Shown here piece by piece: positions 34,658 to 47,869 of a DNA stretch of 64,000 nt. Origin of the DNA: Takakia lepidozioides (lineage: Eukaryota > Streptophyta > Takakiopsida > Takakiales > Takakiaceae). Below the pieces are notes generated by a model that did not search any database, was not told where the DNA came from, and was given only the letters and a program-made list of their open reading frames with translations. Every line of letters starts with the position of its first letter. The stretch's first letter is position 1. The position numbers and the translations under genes are program-made. The stretch is from contig CM060734.1 in assembly GCA_030704615.1 (NCBI GenBank), forward strand, positions 50,050,042 to 50,114,041, read 5' to 3'.

Positions 34658-37600
34658 ATGACAGTCATGAAAGCATCCCATAGCAGGAAGATGCGTGGTG
34701 ACTTTCTGGGCGAGGACCTGTCCATAGAGTTTCCGGTGCCACAGAAGAACGATGCCTTTCAACAGGGCTTTGAGGGGGATTTATCTCGCCGGCATTGTCG
34801 ATCTCTCAGGTGAGACTGGAGCTGGGCCAACAACATGGAATTGTAAGGTAAACACAATGGGGTGTGGGGGACGAGGCTGGGGGGATGGAAGTATCAGCAG
34901 ATTTGCAGAATTAGTACATAAAAGTTGAGGAACTTAATGGCCCCGGCATTGATAATCCGCAGTGTGTTGCTTCAACAGTGCTCCGGACAAAGCATCAACC
35001 TCAAACTGGGACTTCTCGCCCCGTGGTTCTCTGAACCAAGCTCTCAAAGAGGTAAGGATTTAGTGACTGCTAAAATGTTTGGCCATCATCTCTCCTTTTC
35101 TGAGGTTTGTACCATTTATCTAAGATAACCAATGGTTGCTGGGACCCCCAGACTCTTTTGAAGGGTTATACCATGTCCAAACTTACCTTTGATGGGGTTA
35201 GATGACGATACTCTTTCTAAAAAGAAACTGAATTACTGCATTACAATTACAACTGCGAAGGTTGCTGGGGGGGGGGGGGGCTCCTGTGAAGGGTCACTCA
35301 GATGAAGTTTTCCTGCTGCCTTTGCTTTTGGCATCCTGGTTCCAACAAAATTGCAAAATTAGAGTTAGATATCAAGTGACTAGGAGCTCTGTGCAAGAAA
35401 TCCTTACATATTTAGTAAGCATCAGAGATTGTCCTCATCATTTACTTTTGCCCAACGCGAAGTTCACTTCCAGATGCCGTGAACTTGATTTTCAAGTGCT
35501 GGGGGTGATCGTTCTTGCACATTCTGACAGTCAATGGGTGTATTAGTTTGTTTGGAGATTAATGGGCTGTTCATGTGTATGGGTCTCCGTCCTCACACAA
35601 TGGTGGGATAGAGCATTGTTTGAGCTTTATGTCTGCAAGGATCCATAGCTTGGAGTTCATGACACTGACACCTCACTAGCTTTATTACTCTGCAGAGTTT
35701 GCAGAACTGGAAATGGAAGATGATGCGAAAGGGTCCAGAGAATAGGAAGAAGCGAGCCCTCAATGACCGCCGAGCTGTGCTGGAGAATGATGTAGGCTCC
35801 CCAACTACTCTTTGAGAAGTCTTTGCAGATTGTTTATGTAATTTATACAACTAGTCACTTGGTTTTGTCTGTCTTAACACTTCTGACAGTCAGTGTTTGG
35901 ATCCAAAGGTGGCACAGCTACGAACCAGGCTGCAAGATGAACGGGCACTCAGAGAGGGCCTAGAGAGAGCCCTGCAAGGAGAATCCAATGCCTCAAATGC
36001 TCAGGCTGTGCCTTCCAATCTTGCCCCTCAAGTAAGCCCTCACTCTTGGCATGGTCATGATTGTAACAGTGAAAATGAGGATGATTGTTGCAGTGGAAGT
36101 ACGCATGGCAACTGGGCCTATCTCTAGGATGCAATAAATTTGTTCTTGTTTTTTTCTTTTAGTCCCTTCCCAATCCAAACCAAAGGTGGTTCTATTCTCA
36201 TGATGCGTAAACTACCTCGCCTACCACAGAAAGCAAGCTGTTACTGGATGCATCCTGGAGAGTTGATGTTCAAGGTGCTTGCACTTCTCTGCGTTTCTGA
36301 GCAATCTACAGATGCAACTTTTTGTTAACCATACGGGGGACGGTGGGGACAGACACGGGAACTCATTACAGAAATCGCATTGCTGGAGACAGAAGTTTCC
36401 CATCTAGAGCAACATGTTCTATCTTTGTATCGCAAAGTGCTTGATCAGCGGTTATTGGGCCGGTCATATGGTTCCCGCACCCAGCCCTGCAGTCCTGAGG
36501 CCCCAGACCCTGTGGAGGCTAGCATGTCTCCAGCTTATCAAGCCTTATCTTTGAAAAGAGGAAGAAAGCTTAATTCCCTCCGCTCCATTGAAGAGCAGAA
36601 AATATGTGCTTCACCTCCTCAGCATCGACGGCATTTATCAGCTTCACAGGGTTCCAAACGACCACACTCTGCGGTGTCTGCTAGTCAAGGAAAAACACGA
36701 CATGGATCTCTCCTCAGTGGGACATTCCACTGTATTGAAGAAGAAACGCATGCCAGGGTTCAGCCTCATCCCACTACAATGTCACTGGTAAGCCAGTGGA
36801 CATAATTTGTCTGGCTGCCCTTGTCCCCTGGCGCCCACTACCTGCACCCCCCCCCCCCCCCCCCCCCCCCCACTCCTTCCCACGTACTCCTCTCTCTCTC
36901 TTTTATAGGCCTGTGGGCATCTTGTGGATGTTAAAATCTTCTTTGGTTCCCCTTTCCTTTCCTTCCTTCTCCTCCATAAGTTGCAAATTTTGTCTCAGGT
37001 GATACTAAACACTTATGCTTCTGTATTGTTTCATATTGCAGAAAGCTATAGGTACTCCATCGAGGCATGTTAAAATAAGTGCTGCAACTGCTAAGGTCAC
37101 TCATCCCTCCTGCTTTTTGGCAATTGAATGTATGTTATATTATGTTACCTTTGTGTTGACGCAAGCATGCCTTCTACAAACATATGAACTTTCGATCCTT
37201 AATTCTGCAGATTTATATAATACTTACAATTGCTGGCTCATGGTATGTTTCTGTGTGTCTTCAGCTACAATCATGCACAGAAATTCCTGCTCCTGAGAAG
37301 AAAACAGGTAAACCAGCAGGGATCCCAAGCCCTGTTGAAGAGGCAATGTCCACCAACAAACTACCTGAGGAGGCTAGAGAGCCTCTTCATAAAGAGCCCA
37401 CCAAGCTCTCTGAGGAACTGGTGCGATGCATGGCCGCTATCTACTGCAAGCTTGCTGACCCACCATTGCCTCAACTCAAGAGTCCTGTCTCACCCTCTTC
37501 ATCCTCTTCCTCCTCTACAAGCACTTCCTCTCCTCATGAATTCTCAAATGACAGCTGGAGCCCACGGTGGCGGACCGACAGTGGTGCACATGATTCAGCA

Positions 37601-40590
37601 TCCCTGACAGATCCATATCAGGTCAAGGGCACTGAAACAGATGATATTGGGCCATATAGTTCCATGGTGGAAGTCCCTTGGATATGTGTGGACAAAGACC
37701 GCCTCACATATGCTGCTCGAGCTCTCCGTAATTTCAGGTACTTAGAGTGCTGATTCCTCAAGTCTGGTTATCCTTACTTTCAGGGTATTGACCCCGGTGG
37801 TTCAATTGGACATTATACAGCTTCTTTCTTTCTTTTTTCGTGATCCACCCTGTCATTGTGCAGTGTCTGGGGTGTCTGAGTTTGCATCTGTCTCATGAGC
37901 CCTCTGGGCCTCCCCTGGACTTCTTTTCCTGGCAGAAGCCTTCAGCTCTGAAGATGTATCCTTGAAGCACTTTATCTTTGGGCATAGTTTGATTTGTCCT
38001 GGAAGTGGTTTCTCTTTATTCTACGTAGTCCAAGCCAGTTTGTCTCCTGAGCCCTCTGGTCCAAGCCCCCTGTAGAGTTTTCTCTTTTCTCTTCTCTTTC
38101 ACTTTATGTTGTAGGGCTACTACGTCGATGGTGGCATGTCAATGCCATACATGTCGTTGTTCTACTTGGTCCATGGATTGGTGAGAGTGAGTCACCAAGT
38201 CAATCCTCAGTCTGCGTGTTCAAGATGAATCCGTGTTGGTTGTTTTGATTGTATCCGTGACTGACTGTACTGCTTGTAGCCAATGAGGTGGCTCAGCCCG
38301 CAATATGGGCCACACAGCTACTATTGGTAATTGCAAAGTATGACACTCATGAGTAGACACTCTTTGTTCAACCAGGCAGACTGACAGCAGATGGGTGGCT
38401 CCCAAAGGGGTTGGTCTCGGTTTCTTGGTTTGTTTTACTCTGTCCCTTGGGCCCTTGTGGCCCTCTGTGGACATTATGATTGTTGTTGCTTTCTGTCTGC
38501 AGTCTATGAATTGAATAAGCAGTACTGTGCTGTAGTGTAACAACTAATACCATCCTCCAGAATTTCGAGTGATGCCATGAGAGCTCCCTTGGTTTCAAAT
38601 ATCACAATAACTATCTTGCTAGCAGGTCTATGGTGGAGCAACTAGAGAAGGTGGATCCAGGGCAGATGTTGTTTGATGAGAAGCTGGCATTTTGGATCAA
38701 CGTGTACAACGCCCTCATGATGCATGTAACCTCTACCACCTGCTCACGCATTTTGTGATTTGGCTCATCTATACTGACCTAGGGCAGCTGCTTACACCTC
38801 TCAAGATGAACCCCATTCTAACATCATGTGATGGATACTTCTGCTTTTGAAAATAACTGAATGCCCAGTGAGTGCCGTATACATCATTTCTTATGCTGGA
38901 CAGCTTGTAATTCCTGCCCTTTGTTGGTATTGTGGGTGCCTTGCAGGCCTACCTTGCATATGGGATCCCTGGCAATCGAATAAAGCGGCTGTCTCTCTTA
39001 CAAAAGGTAGCCACTCCTTTGTCTTTACATCATGCTGATGCCACTCAGTAAGATTGTTTTGGGCATTGATCTTTGGAGAAACACTCTTGCCCTTAGTCTT
39101 TGGTGGTTGGATATTTGAGGCCGTCTGAGAACTGATGGTTGGATGTGTGCAGGCTGCATACAAAGTGGGAGCACACTCCATCAACGCTCAAACCATTGAA
39201 CATTCTATCCTTGGATGTAAATCTAATCGTCCTGCTCAGGTGTGACCCCGGTTTCATTTTAAAAATCCATCTGGATTCAGGATTTGTCATGTTTGGGTTA
39301 CATGTTTTTCCATGTTTATTTGTTTTCTACTGTTCTGCAGAATTGTTTAGCACATTTGTGTCAAATCCAAGAGAATTGTTGGATAAGGATACATCGTCAG
39401 ACTTTTGAGTTGAATAATATAACACAGAAGAAGGGCCCCAAACCTCCGCTCGAACGTTGTGGGTGGGGCATGGAGCAGCATGGGGTCGGCCTGTACTAGG
39501 GATGGTCGGTGGCTGGATCCACCGGCCAAGCTGGGCCCCACTTATGGGCGAGGCTGAGTTTTGTAACTGAGCCTTATCCAATCTAAACGTCATGCCCATG
39601 AAATGTAAGAAAAGTTCAAAGAGAAATGCCAACCGTACTGCCAAATGTAAATATCCCATTTTCATGTTATTATTTGCGTCTGTTTTATTGATCGAGACAT
39701 CGGAGAGCAAGTTGGAATGACAGCTAGATTGTTTGTGTTTACAGTGGCTACAATCACTGCTATCTCCGGGGTCAAAATTCAAAGCAGGCGATGAGCGGAG
39801 GGCTTACGCCCTGGAGGCCCCGGAGCCTCTAGTATGCTTTGCTCTTTGCTGTGGCGGTCGCTCAGATCCAGCGGTACAGTACTCACCCCTCATTCGCAGT
39901 TATTTTTCCTTTCAGGCAGCAGTTATGGGATTAAAACTAGGGTCCAGTTAGCACAAATGCGACAAAATTGCTACTGAGATCAACCGTTTGATTGGAAAAA
40001 ATTTATACAGATCCGCGTTTACAGTGCCAAAACTGTTAGGTTGGAGCTGGAGGTAGCCAAGCGCGAATTCTTGCAGGCCAGTTTGGGGATCCGTGGTCAA
40101 AACAAGGTGAAGAGCAGAGACTGTTCTTTCAAACATATTCCTGGCTTAACTTAAAGCTGTAACAGGTTACTACAGTGGTGGGATTAATAACTGAATTGTA
40201 ATGTTACACACGCTTACTTGTCCTTCGAAGAAATGTAATGAGGAAAGCGTTTTTGTTTGAGCCTAGTGTTTGCATAACCACGATGATTCTGGTCTTCAAC
40301 CGGAGTTGGAATGGTTAGTGATCTAACTCCAGGTCATGGTGATTGGTCAGGTGCTGCTGCCTCGGATACTTGAATGGTATGGGCGGGAGCAAATGATCAA
40401 CTCCACGACTCTCCTCGAGTGGGTGTCTCAAAATCTGCCCGAAAAGCTACAGAGCAGAATCAGACAGTGCGTTCAATCCAAGCCTCACAAAAGTCCCTCA
40501 CATTGCCTCGAGTGGATCCCTTACAATTTCGGCTTCCGATACATTTTTGTTAAAGACCTCGCACGGAGGTTCCCTGAAAGCGCCCAATGA
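34658..40590 (+). CDS. MIP1-type leucine-zipper and DUF547 domain protein
   Basis: Twelve coding exons: 34658-34809, 35698-35791, 35909-36031, 36353-36787, 37042-37095, 37265-37737, 38626-38725, 38947-39006, 39153-39239, 39745-39873, 40011-40106 and 40333-40590. All phases join, giving 686 aa. Residues about 65-165 form the N-terminal coiled coil (NDRRAVLENDVAQLRTRLQDE, then TRELITEIALLETEVSHLEQ), matching the Lzipper-MIP1 family. A Ser/Pro-rich linker follows, with LSEELVRCMAAIYCKLADP. The C-terminal DUF547 domain starts at FDEKLAFWINVYNALMMH and runs through AYKVGAHSINAQTIEHSIL, a Cys-rich CFALCCGG stretch and the closing FGFRYIFVKD. The molecular function of DUF547 proteins is not settled; some partner MADS factors through the zipper (family knowledge). 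The start is inferred from the ATG just after an acceptor; an in-frame upstream ATG at 34625 is possible. Introns carry a C25 tract at 36847 and a G run near 35269. Confidence 0.9.
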
Positions 40591-41160
40591 TACATGTCAA
40601 TTTAGCCTCGGAGCTGAAATACATACAACGAAAGATGGGCTTGGAGTGCCGCTCATAATTACCCAGAAAACTGTACATGTTGTAGATGATGATGTTAAGA
40701 CTCGGAGAGCATGATGTCCATAAAACTATATTTAACACTGCGCAGCTTCTCGCCACTTCAAAGATATTATGTCTTCGACGCCCTCGTGAGTTCGGTGGGC
40801 AGGAGCATGTGCAGCAAGTAACCCCGATTAACAAACCACAAACAAGAAACAACACAGTTACACCCTCCTATCACAAGGGCAGCAATCCTGCAACACATAT
40901 TCTACAACAAAACAGGAAGTGGCCCGAGAAGGGAAACAGAGCAGTCCTGACCAAGCTCTGGGGTTGGGTGGCATGGGACCAAAAGCTCTCTCTCCTGGCG
41001 CATGATCATGCTCACGGGCATATTCCCTGAATTTTTGTGAAATTTCCGTGAAATTTCCACAGCGAAATGAAAATGACGAAACTAACAATTATGCGAAACT
41101 AACACAAAAGAACAAGTAGCCCCTATACTTGATGAACATGTTACCCTATAGGCGTGGCTT
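40591..41160. other. 3' flank of the DUF547 gene
   Basis: Non-coding; the 3' UTR probably ends within the first few hundred bases, but no canonical polyadenylation hexamer was located with confidence. Confidence 0.35.
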
Positions 41161-42350
41161 TTTCTCAATGCAAAACTTACCGCTGCTTAGGTTTGTGCCC
41201 ATATCACATATGTCGTGCACCTAAGCATCGTGCCACAACATACACCCACACTCCATCTCAAGCATTAGAGCTATGGCGACGAGAGAGGCCTTGAAAAGCT
41301 CGACTAGAAGTAGACGAGCCTTCTTGTACATCACGTGGAGATAAGCCTCTCCACATCCCAAGTGAGGTTCGTCACCTCACTTAGCGTAGGGAACCAAATG
41401 AAGTCCCAATACCAACAAAATATAAATATAAATGTATAAAGGCCTAATTAGCTAGAAATAACTATTTCTAACTAATCACAAACAAAACCATGACACATAT
41501 CATTTCTCAATGTGAACTTCAGTTTGTGCCCATAGCACATATCATTTCTCAATGCGAAATTCACCTAAAATATTGCAGTTTGTCCCCATAGCACATATAA
41601 TTTCTCAATGCGAAATTCACCGCCACCGCTATAGGTTTAGGGTTTCTGGCTATACTACTGAAGGTTTCGCCTCGCTGAATTGGCACAGATGTACCGTACA
41701 AATGCAAAGAGAGAAGAGAGAGAAGACTCTGGCTGAGGCCGGCGTAACTAAGAGCCACTTCGCCTTGCGGCTACTGCCCTCTTTCGGGGGTGGGCCCTAT
41801 ATAAATATGACAGGTGTCCAAAGGACACCAAGTAACCGGGGGTATGACGTACCTCTGGGTACCTAGGATACTCGAGGGTACCAGAGATGGGGTGGATTCC
41901 AGTTTCCACTTATTGGTTATGATGGTTGTGAGAAAGCAAAGTGCCGTAAGGTGGATGTCTTTAAAGCATGTATGGATGGAGGTGGTGGGGATTTTAAAAT
42001 TATCTTGAAGTGTTGAGATATTGTCATTGTGCATGCCCCATCTAGTGCCTGCGGAGATGACGGAGAGTGGGCCCGTGGCCCACCCTCGTCGGCGAATAAC
42101 AAGGATAAGCGGAGCGTGTTTCTGGCGCTTTTCGAGGATGGAGGTGTACGGGAAGCGGTCGTGACAGTACGTAAATTCGATGAAATGTTATAAATGCAAA
42201 AACTGTACTCACTTATGGTTTTATTCTGTTTTGAAAACATATAACTCCTATGACCAAGGTTAAAAAACATAAAACTTCCATAACCGTGGGTTGTGCTCAC
42301 GTGAGCATGCTCACACTGTGCTCACATGATACCAACCCCCACCAAAAGAT
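41161..42350 (+). repeat. dispersed repeat element (copy 2) with internal short repeats
   Basis: The words TTGTGCCCATA(G)CACATAT and TTTCTCAATGCGAAATTCACC recur at about 41191, 41523-41565 and 41580-41620. The second is shared with the 54-bp arrays. Next comes a segment shared with 61203-61295, including CCTATATAAATA, which looks like a TATA box (41798). The block ends in CCGTGGGTTGTGCTCACG and ATACCAACCCCCACC, shared in order with 21875-22020. No protein is encoded; it could be a non-autonomous LTR-like or DNA element. Confidence 0.5.
42295..42306. repeat. GCTCACGTGAGC palindrome
   Basis: A perfect 12-bp palindrome followed by further GCTCAC words at 42309 and 42320. The same arms occur as spaced hairpins at 19582, 51690 and 53231. 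Confidence 0.5.
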
Positions 42351-42724
42351 GATGTCATGACCGGGTGTTGAACGTCCGCCGGGCACTTCTATATGCAAAA
42401 CCCGGACCCAAACCTTATCTCGGCGGTTTGATCCCCCAACTCTCCGTGAAAAGTTGAAAGTTGGGAGATCGAGTCTCGATCTTTGACTTTCACTGGCTAT
42501 AGAATGTTGGTTTTTGCGATCACCGGTTGAGCGGGTCTCTCTCTTCTCGTTTTTTTTTTTGCTTTCCCTTCATCGCGTACTCTGGCGACCACATTGTATG
42601 AACAGTGAAGAGTGAATATGATGGCTATGTTGAATGAAGAAAGACTCAGATGCACTATATGAAACACCAATATTGGAAACAAATGAAACAGTATGGTTAT
42701 GTTAGTGTGAGAGAGAGAGAGATT

Positions 42725-42770
42725 GTACTCATAAGACGTTGTTTGCCGTAGCCTTGTGGCCATTGACCCC
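42725..42770 (-). repeat. 46-bp dispersed repeat (copy 2)
   Basis: Reverse complement of 25013-25058 with few mismatches; a GA microsatellite adjoins it at about 42708-42722. Confidence 0.65.
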
Positions 42771-43225
42771 GCGCCAGTCACTACTGCATTTGGGGGGGGG
42801 GGGGGTTGTGATGCCCCGGCGACCTCCCCGTGCCGCTATTTGCGACAGAACTAGTCTATGCCGCCACGGGCGTCGTGCGACGTCACGACGTCGGTCCTGA
42901 AACAATGCTAATTAACGTCATTGGGGGGTCGCAAAGCCCCCGGAACCCCCCGGGCGTTAAAAAAAAAAAAAAAAAACACATCATTTTCCAGCGACGTCGC
43001 AATTTAGGGGGTACATTTGAATTTAGGTGGAAAAAATTGAATTTGAATTTAAATTTTGAATTTCAAAAACTAGTTGACCATTGACTCCGGTTTTGTCCAA
43101 TGGCAGTTCGGACATTGTTCTACATATATTAGGCAATGCATACTTGAACCTATGACCTCCACGTTATGACATTTCTAAGACATTACACACTAACCAACAC
43201 ATCTACGATACGTCTATGTATCACA

Positions 43226-43290
43226 AAAGTAGTCTAAGCAGTCTAAGCAGTCTAAGCAGTGATGTATATATATATATATATATATATATC
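43226..43290. repeat. short tandem repeats: AGTCTAAGC and (TA)n
   Basis: AGTCTAAGC is repeated in tandem at about 43230-43259, followed directly by a (TA)n tract of about 13 units ending near 43290. Confidence 0.8.
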
Positions 43291-43660
43291 AAGATTTCTT
43301 CCAAGTACCTTCTAAGGGGGTCCATCTTGTGACGCCGGGGAGTTGCAACCTTCAGCCTTAGTTTCTAGCCCCAGCCCCAGCTTCGTCGTCGTTGCTGCAG
43401 CCCAAGCGTCGGGCGCCCCCAACGATGTCATTGCGACGCCCTAATCTAGTTACGACACCTTAATCTGGTTACAACACCCTAAGCTTGCTGCAACACCGGG
43501 GGGTGTCGCAATGCCGAAATAAAAATAGAAATGAGAGATCAGAGCATCGCTGCATCAACAACTGTCGCCCCAACAACTGGTGTCGCAGCGCCGAGCGCCC
43601 CAGCTACTGCCCCCCAAGCAGCTGACATTGCAGCATTGGGTGGAGAGCGTGTGTTTTACC

Positions 43661-46130
43661 TGGAGGGCAAAACTGCTTGAGATACAAAATGAGTATAGAC
43701 GTTTTCATGTTCTTGAGAAATTTTCTGAGCACTTTGAAACTTAACCAACACTGCTTCGAAGTCCTTAGCAAGCTTTATTAGCCTGCACATAATACACTAG
43801 AACCCCATAATCAATGGCACACACATATTTAGTGGTAATGTAGTGAGGGCCAAACATGTTTAGTGGTTGATCATCTGAACCATTGGTCTGGAGTTAGTCA
43901 AACTACGTCTCCAGCTCATCAGAGGAGGCTCAAGAGTATGGGTCAGTCATCTCTCCTAGTGAATCCTGCATAGCACATTGCAACTTTGTCCTAGAAGAAG
44001 TACATGAAGCAAATCTGAGCTTCTTTCAGACGAAGAAGTGGCATATACATTGGATTGGGTGTTGTGCAGAAGTTGCAAATTACTGGTTCTTTCCTTTGAA
44101 CAGTAATCGTACATAATTTACTACACCCCGTCATCTTATACCCTCCCGACTGTCACTAGGAATGTATTAGGATGCAGTTTTTTACACATGTAAAGCCTGT
44201 AAATCTCAATATGTCAATGATCAAAGGAGATGATAATGTTCTTTCAATAGTGAGCAACATCTAGTAAATTTTGACAGCCGTCCTCATATTTCACCTAGTC
44301 AGTTACACCAAGTTTTCGATATTGTAAGTTCGTTCCTGACATTCATTCCCATTTTTTTTGCAATCAACCTATCAAAATTACGAATGTGATTCAATGATTT
44401 GTATGCATGCCTCATCTCGATCATTATCTTCACTTCACTTCATTTTACTTTGGCATGAAGTGCAAAGTATCCCATATATGTTTGTGTTTTTTTTTCTTTG
44501 ACCTTAAGACCATAGTAGAACCTGATTATACATGTCAACTAGTGAATCTGAAAACCTGCATACCAGCATGAGAAAGAGCCCAAATTATGAATCGGGTCAA
44601 AGCACATTAATAGGACCCAAAAAGAATGTCACAAACTGTTTTTTAGCACATATGATCCAAATTTAGGATATCGAGTTCAGTATGAAACCATAGAGACATT
44701 ATATCATTGGAAAACCCTTGAAGTTATTGTCATGCCCATATAAAGTTTTTTGTGATTTGACAAGTTTAAGGGGTCCTAAAGGAGTCTTGAATAGCACCAG
44801 GTTCAAATGTCCCAAAATGTTGTAGTCCTTTAGGACTCATTTTCACACCCATAACATGTGAAGGTCCTATCAGGGATTTTCATGTGCTTATGTAAGGTAT
44901 GGAAGAATGCAAAAGGACAGTAGACCTGCAAAACTAGAAAAGCCCATTATCATAGGAATTTTCTACTACGCGGTATGCATAACTTAGGGGCACCAAATTT
45001 TGGTACTACTAAACCTCAAAATTTGAACATAGTTCTTTCACCAAAAGTGTTTAGCTACTGAAAAGGAAGAAGGTCATGTCCTTGAAATGGCTACAAGGTC
45101 CTCCAATTTTGAATTTGAGGCCAAAATGAGTTCTTACAAATAGTGTATCATTCATTGCAAATTATTTTAAAATTAAAAATATATCGAATAAACTCCTAAA
45201 AATTATACAAGCATCTGCAGCACTGAAGTAGGCATCAAAGACACTAAACCCGGCTTGGATGCGATGAGGGGAAAACAAATGGTGGCAAACGGAAGTCGAG
45301 TTAGTATCGTAAACTCAAAATTAGTGGTGTACGAGCAAAATTGGAGGTGTACAAGAGGGTGTACGAGCATCCAATGGATGGGGTTGAGGTGCCCACTATC
45401 ATCTGTCAATTTTATCATGTTTTCATCGCAACATGTCATGTCCACGCGCCGCGGTGTAACGCATCAGCAGTCAAAATTTAGTCTTTTTCAAGAGTGTCAG
45501 TGGTACACATTAGCATGCTTTCACCCAATCATATTGAATCTGCGCACATATATGTTGACATGAAATTTCTTTTGGTGTTTTTCCAGCTTCTTGGCAAGCA
45601 ATCTCCACAGATACGTTATATTTCATAACAATCAACTCCATGGCATGAAAGGGAGCCATTATCAACCGTATCCTTCAATCAATCTAACTTAGGTACATCT
45701 ATGAAAGAGCATATATATTTTAACATGAAAAACCATCACAGTACACAATGCTTCAAGAAGAATTCATCCACCAATTGTGGTTTTCTAAAATCAATCAAGT
45801 CTCAATACAAGGAGAAAGGTAGCACCAATTGCCTCTAGCTGGGATCGTCACAACCTCAATCCAGACTCCTCACTGTCATAATTCCTCTGCAGAGTGCAAG
45901 CATTTACTCAGAAGTTGTGGACCAAATCATTTATCAAAGAAGTATTAGATCATACCAACTCGGGATCTCAACTCCGGTTGGGCTGGATCTCTAACATGCA
46001 GACGACCCTCGTTGTCTTACAATAGACAACGAGTTATAATCCATAAAACTAAAAAAATCCAAGGTGGTCATTACTTCCACACTTGGAGCGTGCTGTCAAG
46101 TTATTTTACCACTAGTGTGAAGTTAGCTAG
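43661..46130. other. no gene recognised
   Basis: About 2.4 kb of AT-rich sequence. Open stretches are short and lack motifs. No terminal repeats were found that would make this an LTR. Confidence 0.4.
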
Positions 46131-47104
46131 GAAATAGCTAGTTTTTATATATTGACATTTGGGATTGATCCAAGTGTCAATCCAGGGGCCAATACATGTT
46201 TGGGCATCTGGCGTTGTTATCTTCACGACAGATCGCGGTGGGCTCATCTTTCTCGAGTTGAGCCTCACCGCGCCTAGCTATGGCGCTGTAGTGTGGATTC
46301 CCCATGGCGTGGGGTGCACTTGGCTTGACTTGTATTTGAGTGATGAGTTTATATATGCATGAGTTTATGCTTCAGCTTTGTGAGCTCGCATGAGCTTGTG
46401 CTTGTATTCTTCTTCTTTATCACTCGAGAAAGATCAGCTCGTATCTGTGAGTGCCAGATACGAGTTAGTTGTAGCACTTGTGGTTTTTGCTTGAGAATGA
46501 GAGAAACCAGGTTATTATGCAAGGAGCATCATGGAGCTCTTGGTTGCTAGAAGCGGAGGCGATGTGGGTTACGAGGTGGTAGACCTTGGCATTCGATCTT
46601 CAGCTTCAGAGATGAAAGCACCATGCTGCAGGTAATTCCAGAGCACCTTGATGGTTTCAGATTGTGTACATGCATGAGCAAGCACGATTGGGAAGAGGAC
46701 CAGTCAAGAGCAGGTTATAGTGGCTTTGGTGGCAAATCTGAGAACTAGCCTTGGGAATGCGAGCTTTTCATTGTGGGAAAGATTGCAAGACCAAGCGAAA
46801 GGGCTGATTTGGCTTGGGGCAAATCAGTGCATTTTGTGGAGTATGTTGAGATTGGGTTTCAATCTCGAGCTTCAGCATTGAGAGGGCTCTTGTCATGGCA
46901 AGAGCAGGGCTGGAACAGGAGCTAAGAGGTACGGCAAAACAATGGAATGTGCACCTAGGGTTTCAGAGCTTGGAAGAAGAGCTCTTGCACCACAAGAGAA
47001 GTGTCTTGTGGCTGGAAATGTAAGCCTTAGGGTTTCAGGAGCTTGGCAAAGGCTGTGGAGTGCTTAGTCTTGTCTTAGAGAGCATCAATAAGCCAAGGAG
47101 CCAA
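46131..47104. other. unassigned; possible leader of the gag element
   Basis: G-rich plus strand with a TATA-like word (ttatatatgc, about 46349). Its repeat style continues into the arrays below, but no LTR pair or primer-binding site could be shown. Confidence 0.3.
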
Positions 47105-47470
47105 GATAGGGGCTGATACCTCTTGTGTGAAGAGGTTGCATGTGTGGAGCATGTATTCAGCTCATTGAAGCTTCCATCTTCAAGCTTGGAGGGCAAGCAA
47201 GGAAGAGGGAAGGGCTGACTTCCCTTATGTGAGGGCAATGCATGTATGAAGCATGTTTTCAGCCTGTTGAAGGCTTGTACTTTCAGGTTTGGGAGTGCAA
47301 GAAAGGAAGCAAAGGGGCTGATTCTCTTGTGGTGAGAGTGGGGCATGTGTGGAGCATGCCTTCAGTCCATTGGGCTTTTGTTTTCAAGCTTTAGAGAACT
47401 AGAAGAGAAGGTAAGGGGCTGATCTGCTCTTATGTGATAGTCCGACACTTGTAGAGCATGTTCTTAGTTG
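47105..47470 (+). repeat. tandem array, about 102 bp unit, four copies
   Basis: GGGGCTGAT(A/T) followed by TGTG-GAGCATG recurs at about 47109, 47213, 47316 and 47416. The period is close to 102 bp (34 codons), so reading frames stay open through it on the minus strand and show a 34-residue pseudo-repeat. I regard that as a by-product of the period. Confidence 0.65.
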
Positions 47471-47869
47471 GGGTTTCAACCTCTATCCTAGATAGAGCAT
47501 GGCTCTTGAAGTGGCAGATGTAGGGGGCTGGAATAGGCTCTAAAACAAATGCTATGGCCAAGGAAAACGCTTGAATGAGTGCTCACAAGGGCTGGAAACC
47601 AGCAAGGCTTGGTTGTTTGTCATTGAGTTTAATGGCGTGTTTGGGGAGTCTAAGTGAGAAAGAAGGCTTGGTTTGTGGCAACCATCTTCCTCATGGCTTA
47701 GGGCTACTATTGGTGGTGTGTGGGAGCCGAAAGAGCAAGAATACCTTGCTGATTTCTTCACAGCCGCCATAGCTCGGTGTAAAGAAGCCTAGAGTCCAAG
47801 AGACACAAACCCTAGCTTGGCGTGGCTAAACCCCTTGGAGAAATGGCTAAACTGCCATGAGTGGCCATG
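47471..47869. other. spacer between two arrays
   Basis: G-rich sequence without a recognised gene; sequence style similar to the flanking arrays. Confidence 0.3.

Larger units (their letters stand above)
42351..43660. other. repeat-derived GC-rich sequence with microsatellites
   Basis: Contains the reverse copy of the 46-bp dispersed repeat (42725-42770), a G14 run (42792-42805), a CpG-rich block with GACGTC palindromes (42860-42900), an A run (about 42960-42976) and repeated GTCGCAACGCC-like words (43330-43640). No gene is seen. Confidence 0.45.

Noticed and set aside
36163-36232. Possible extra exon (RKLPRLPQK) in the DUF547 gene with a GC-AG donor
   Set aside because: Its phase does not match the preceding exon; joining 36031 directly to 36353 gives a clean frame and the expected TRELITEIALLE sequence.
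47035-47346. Minus-strand 103-codon frame with 34-residue repeats
   Set aside because: The period of the DNA array is 102 bp, a multiple of three, so frames stay open by chance; there is no known repeat family.
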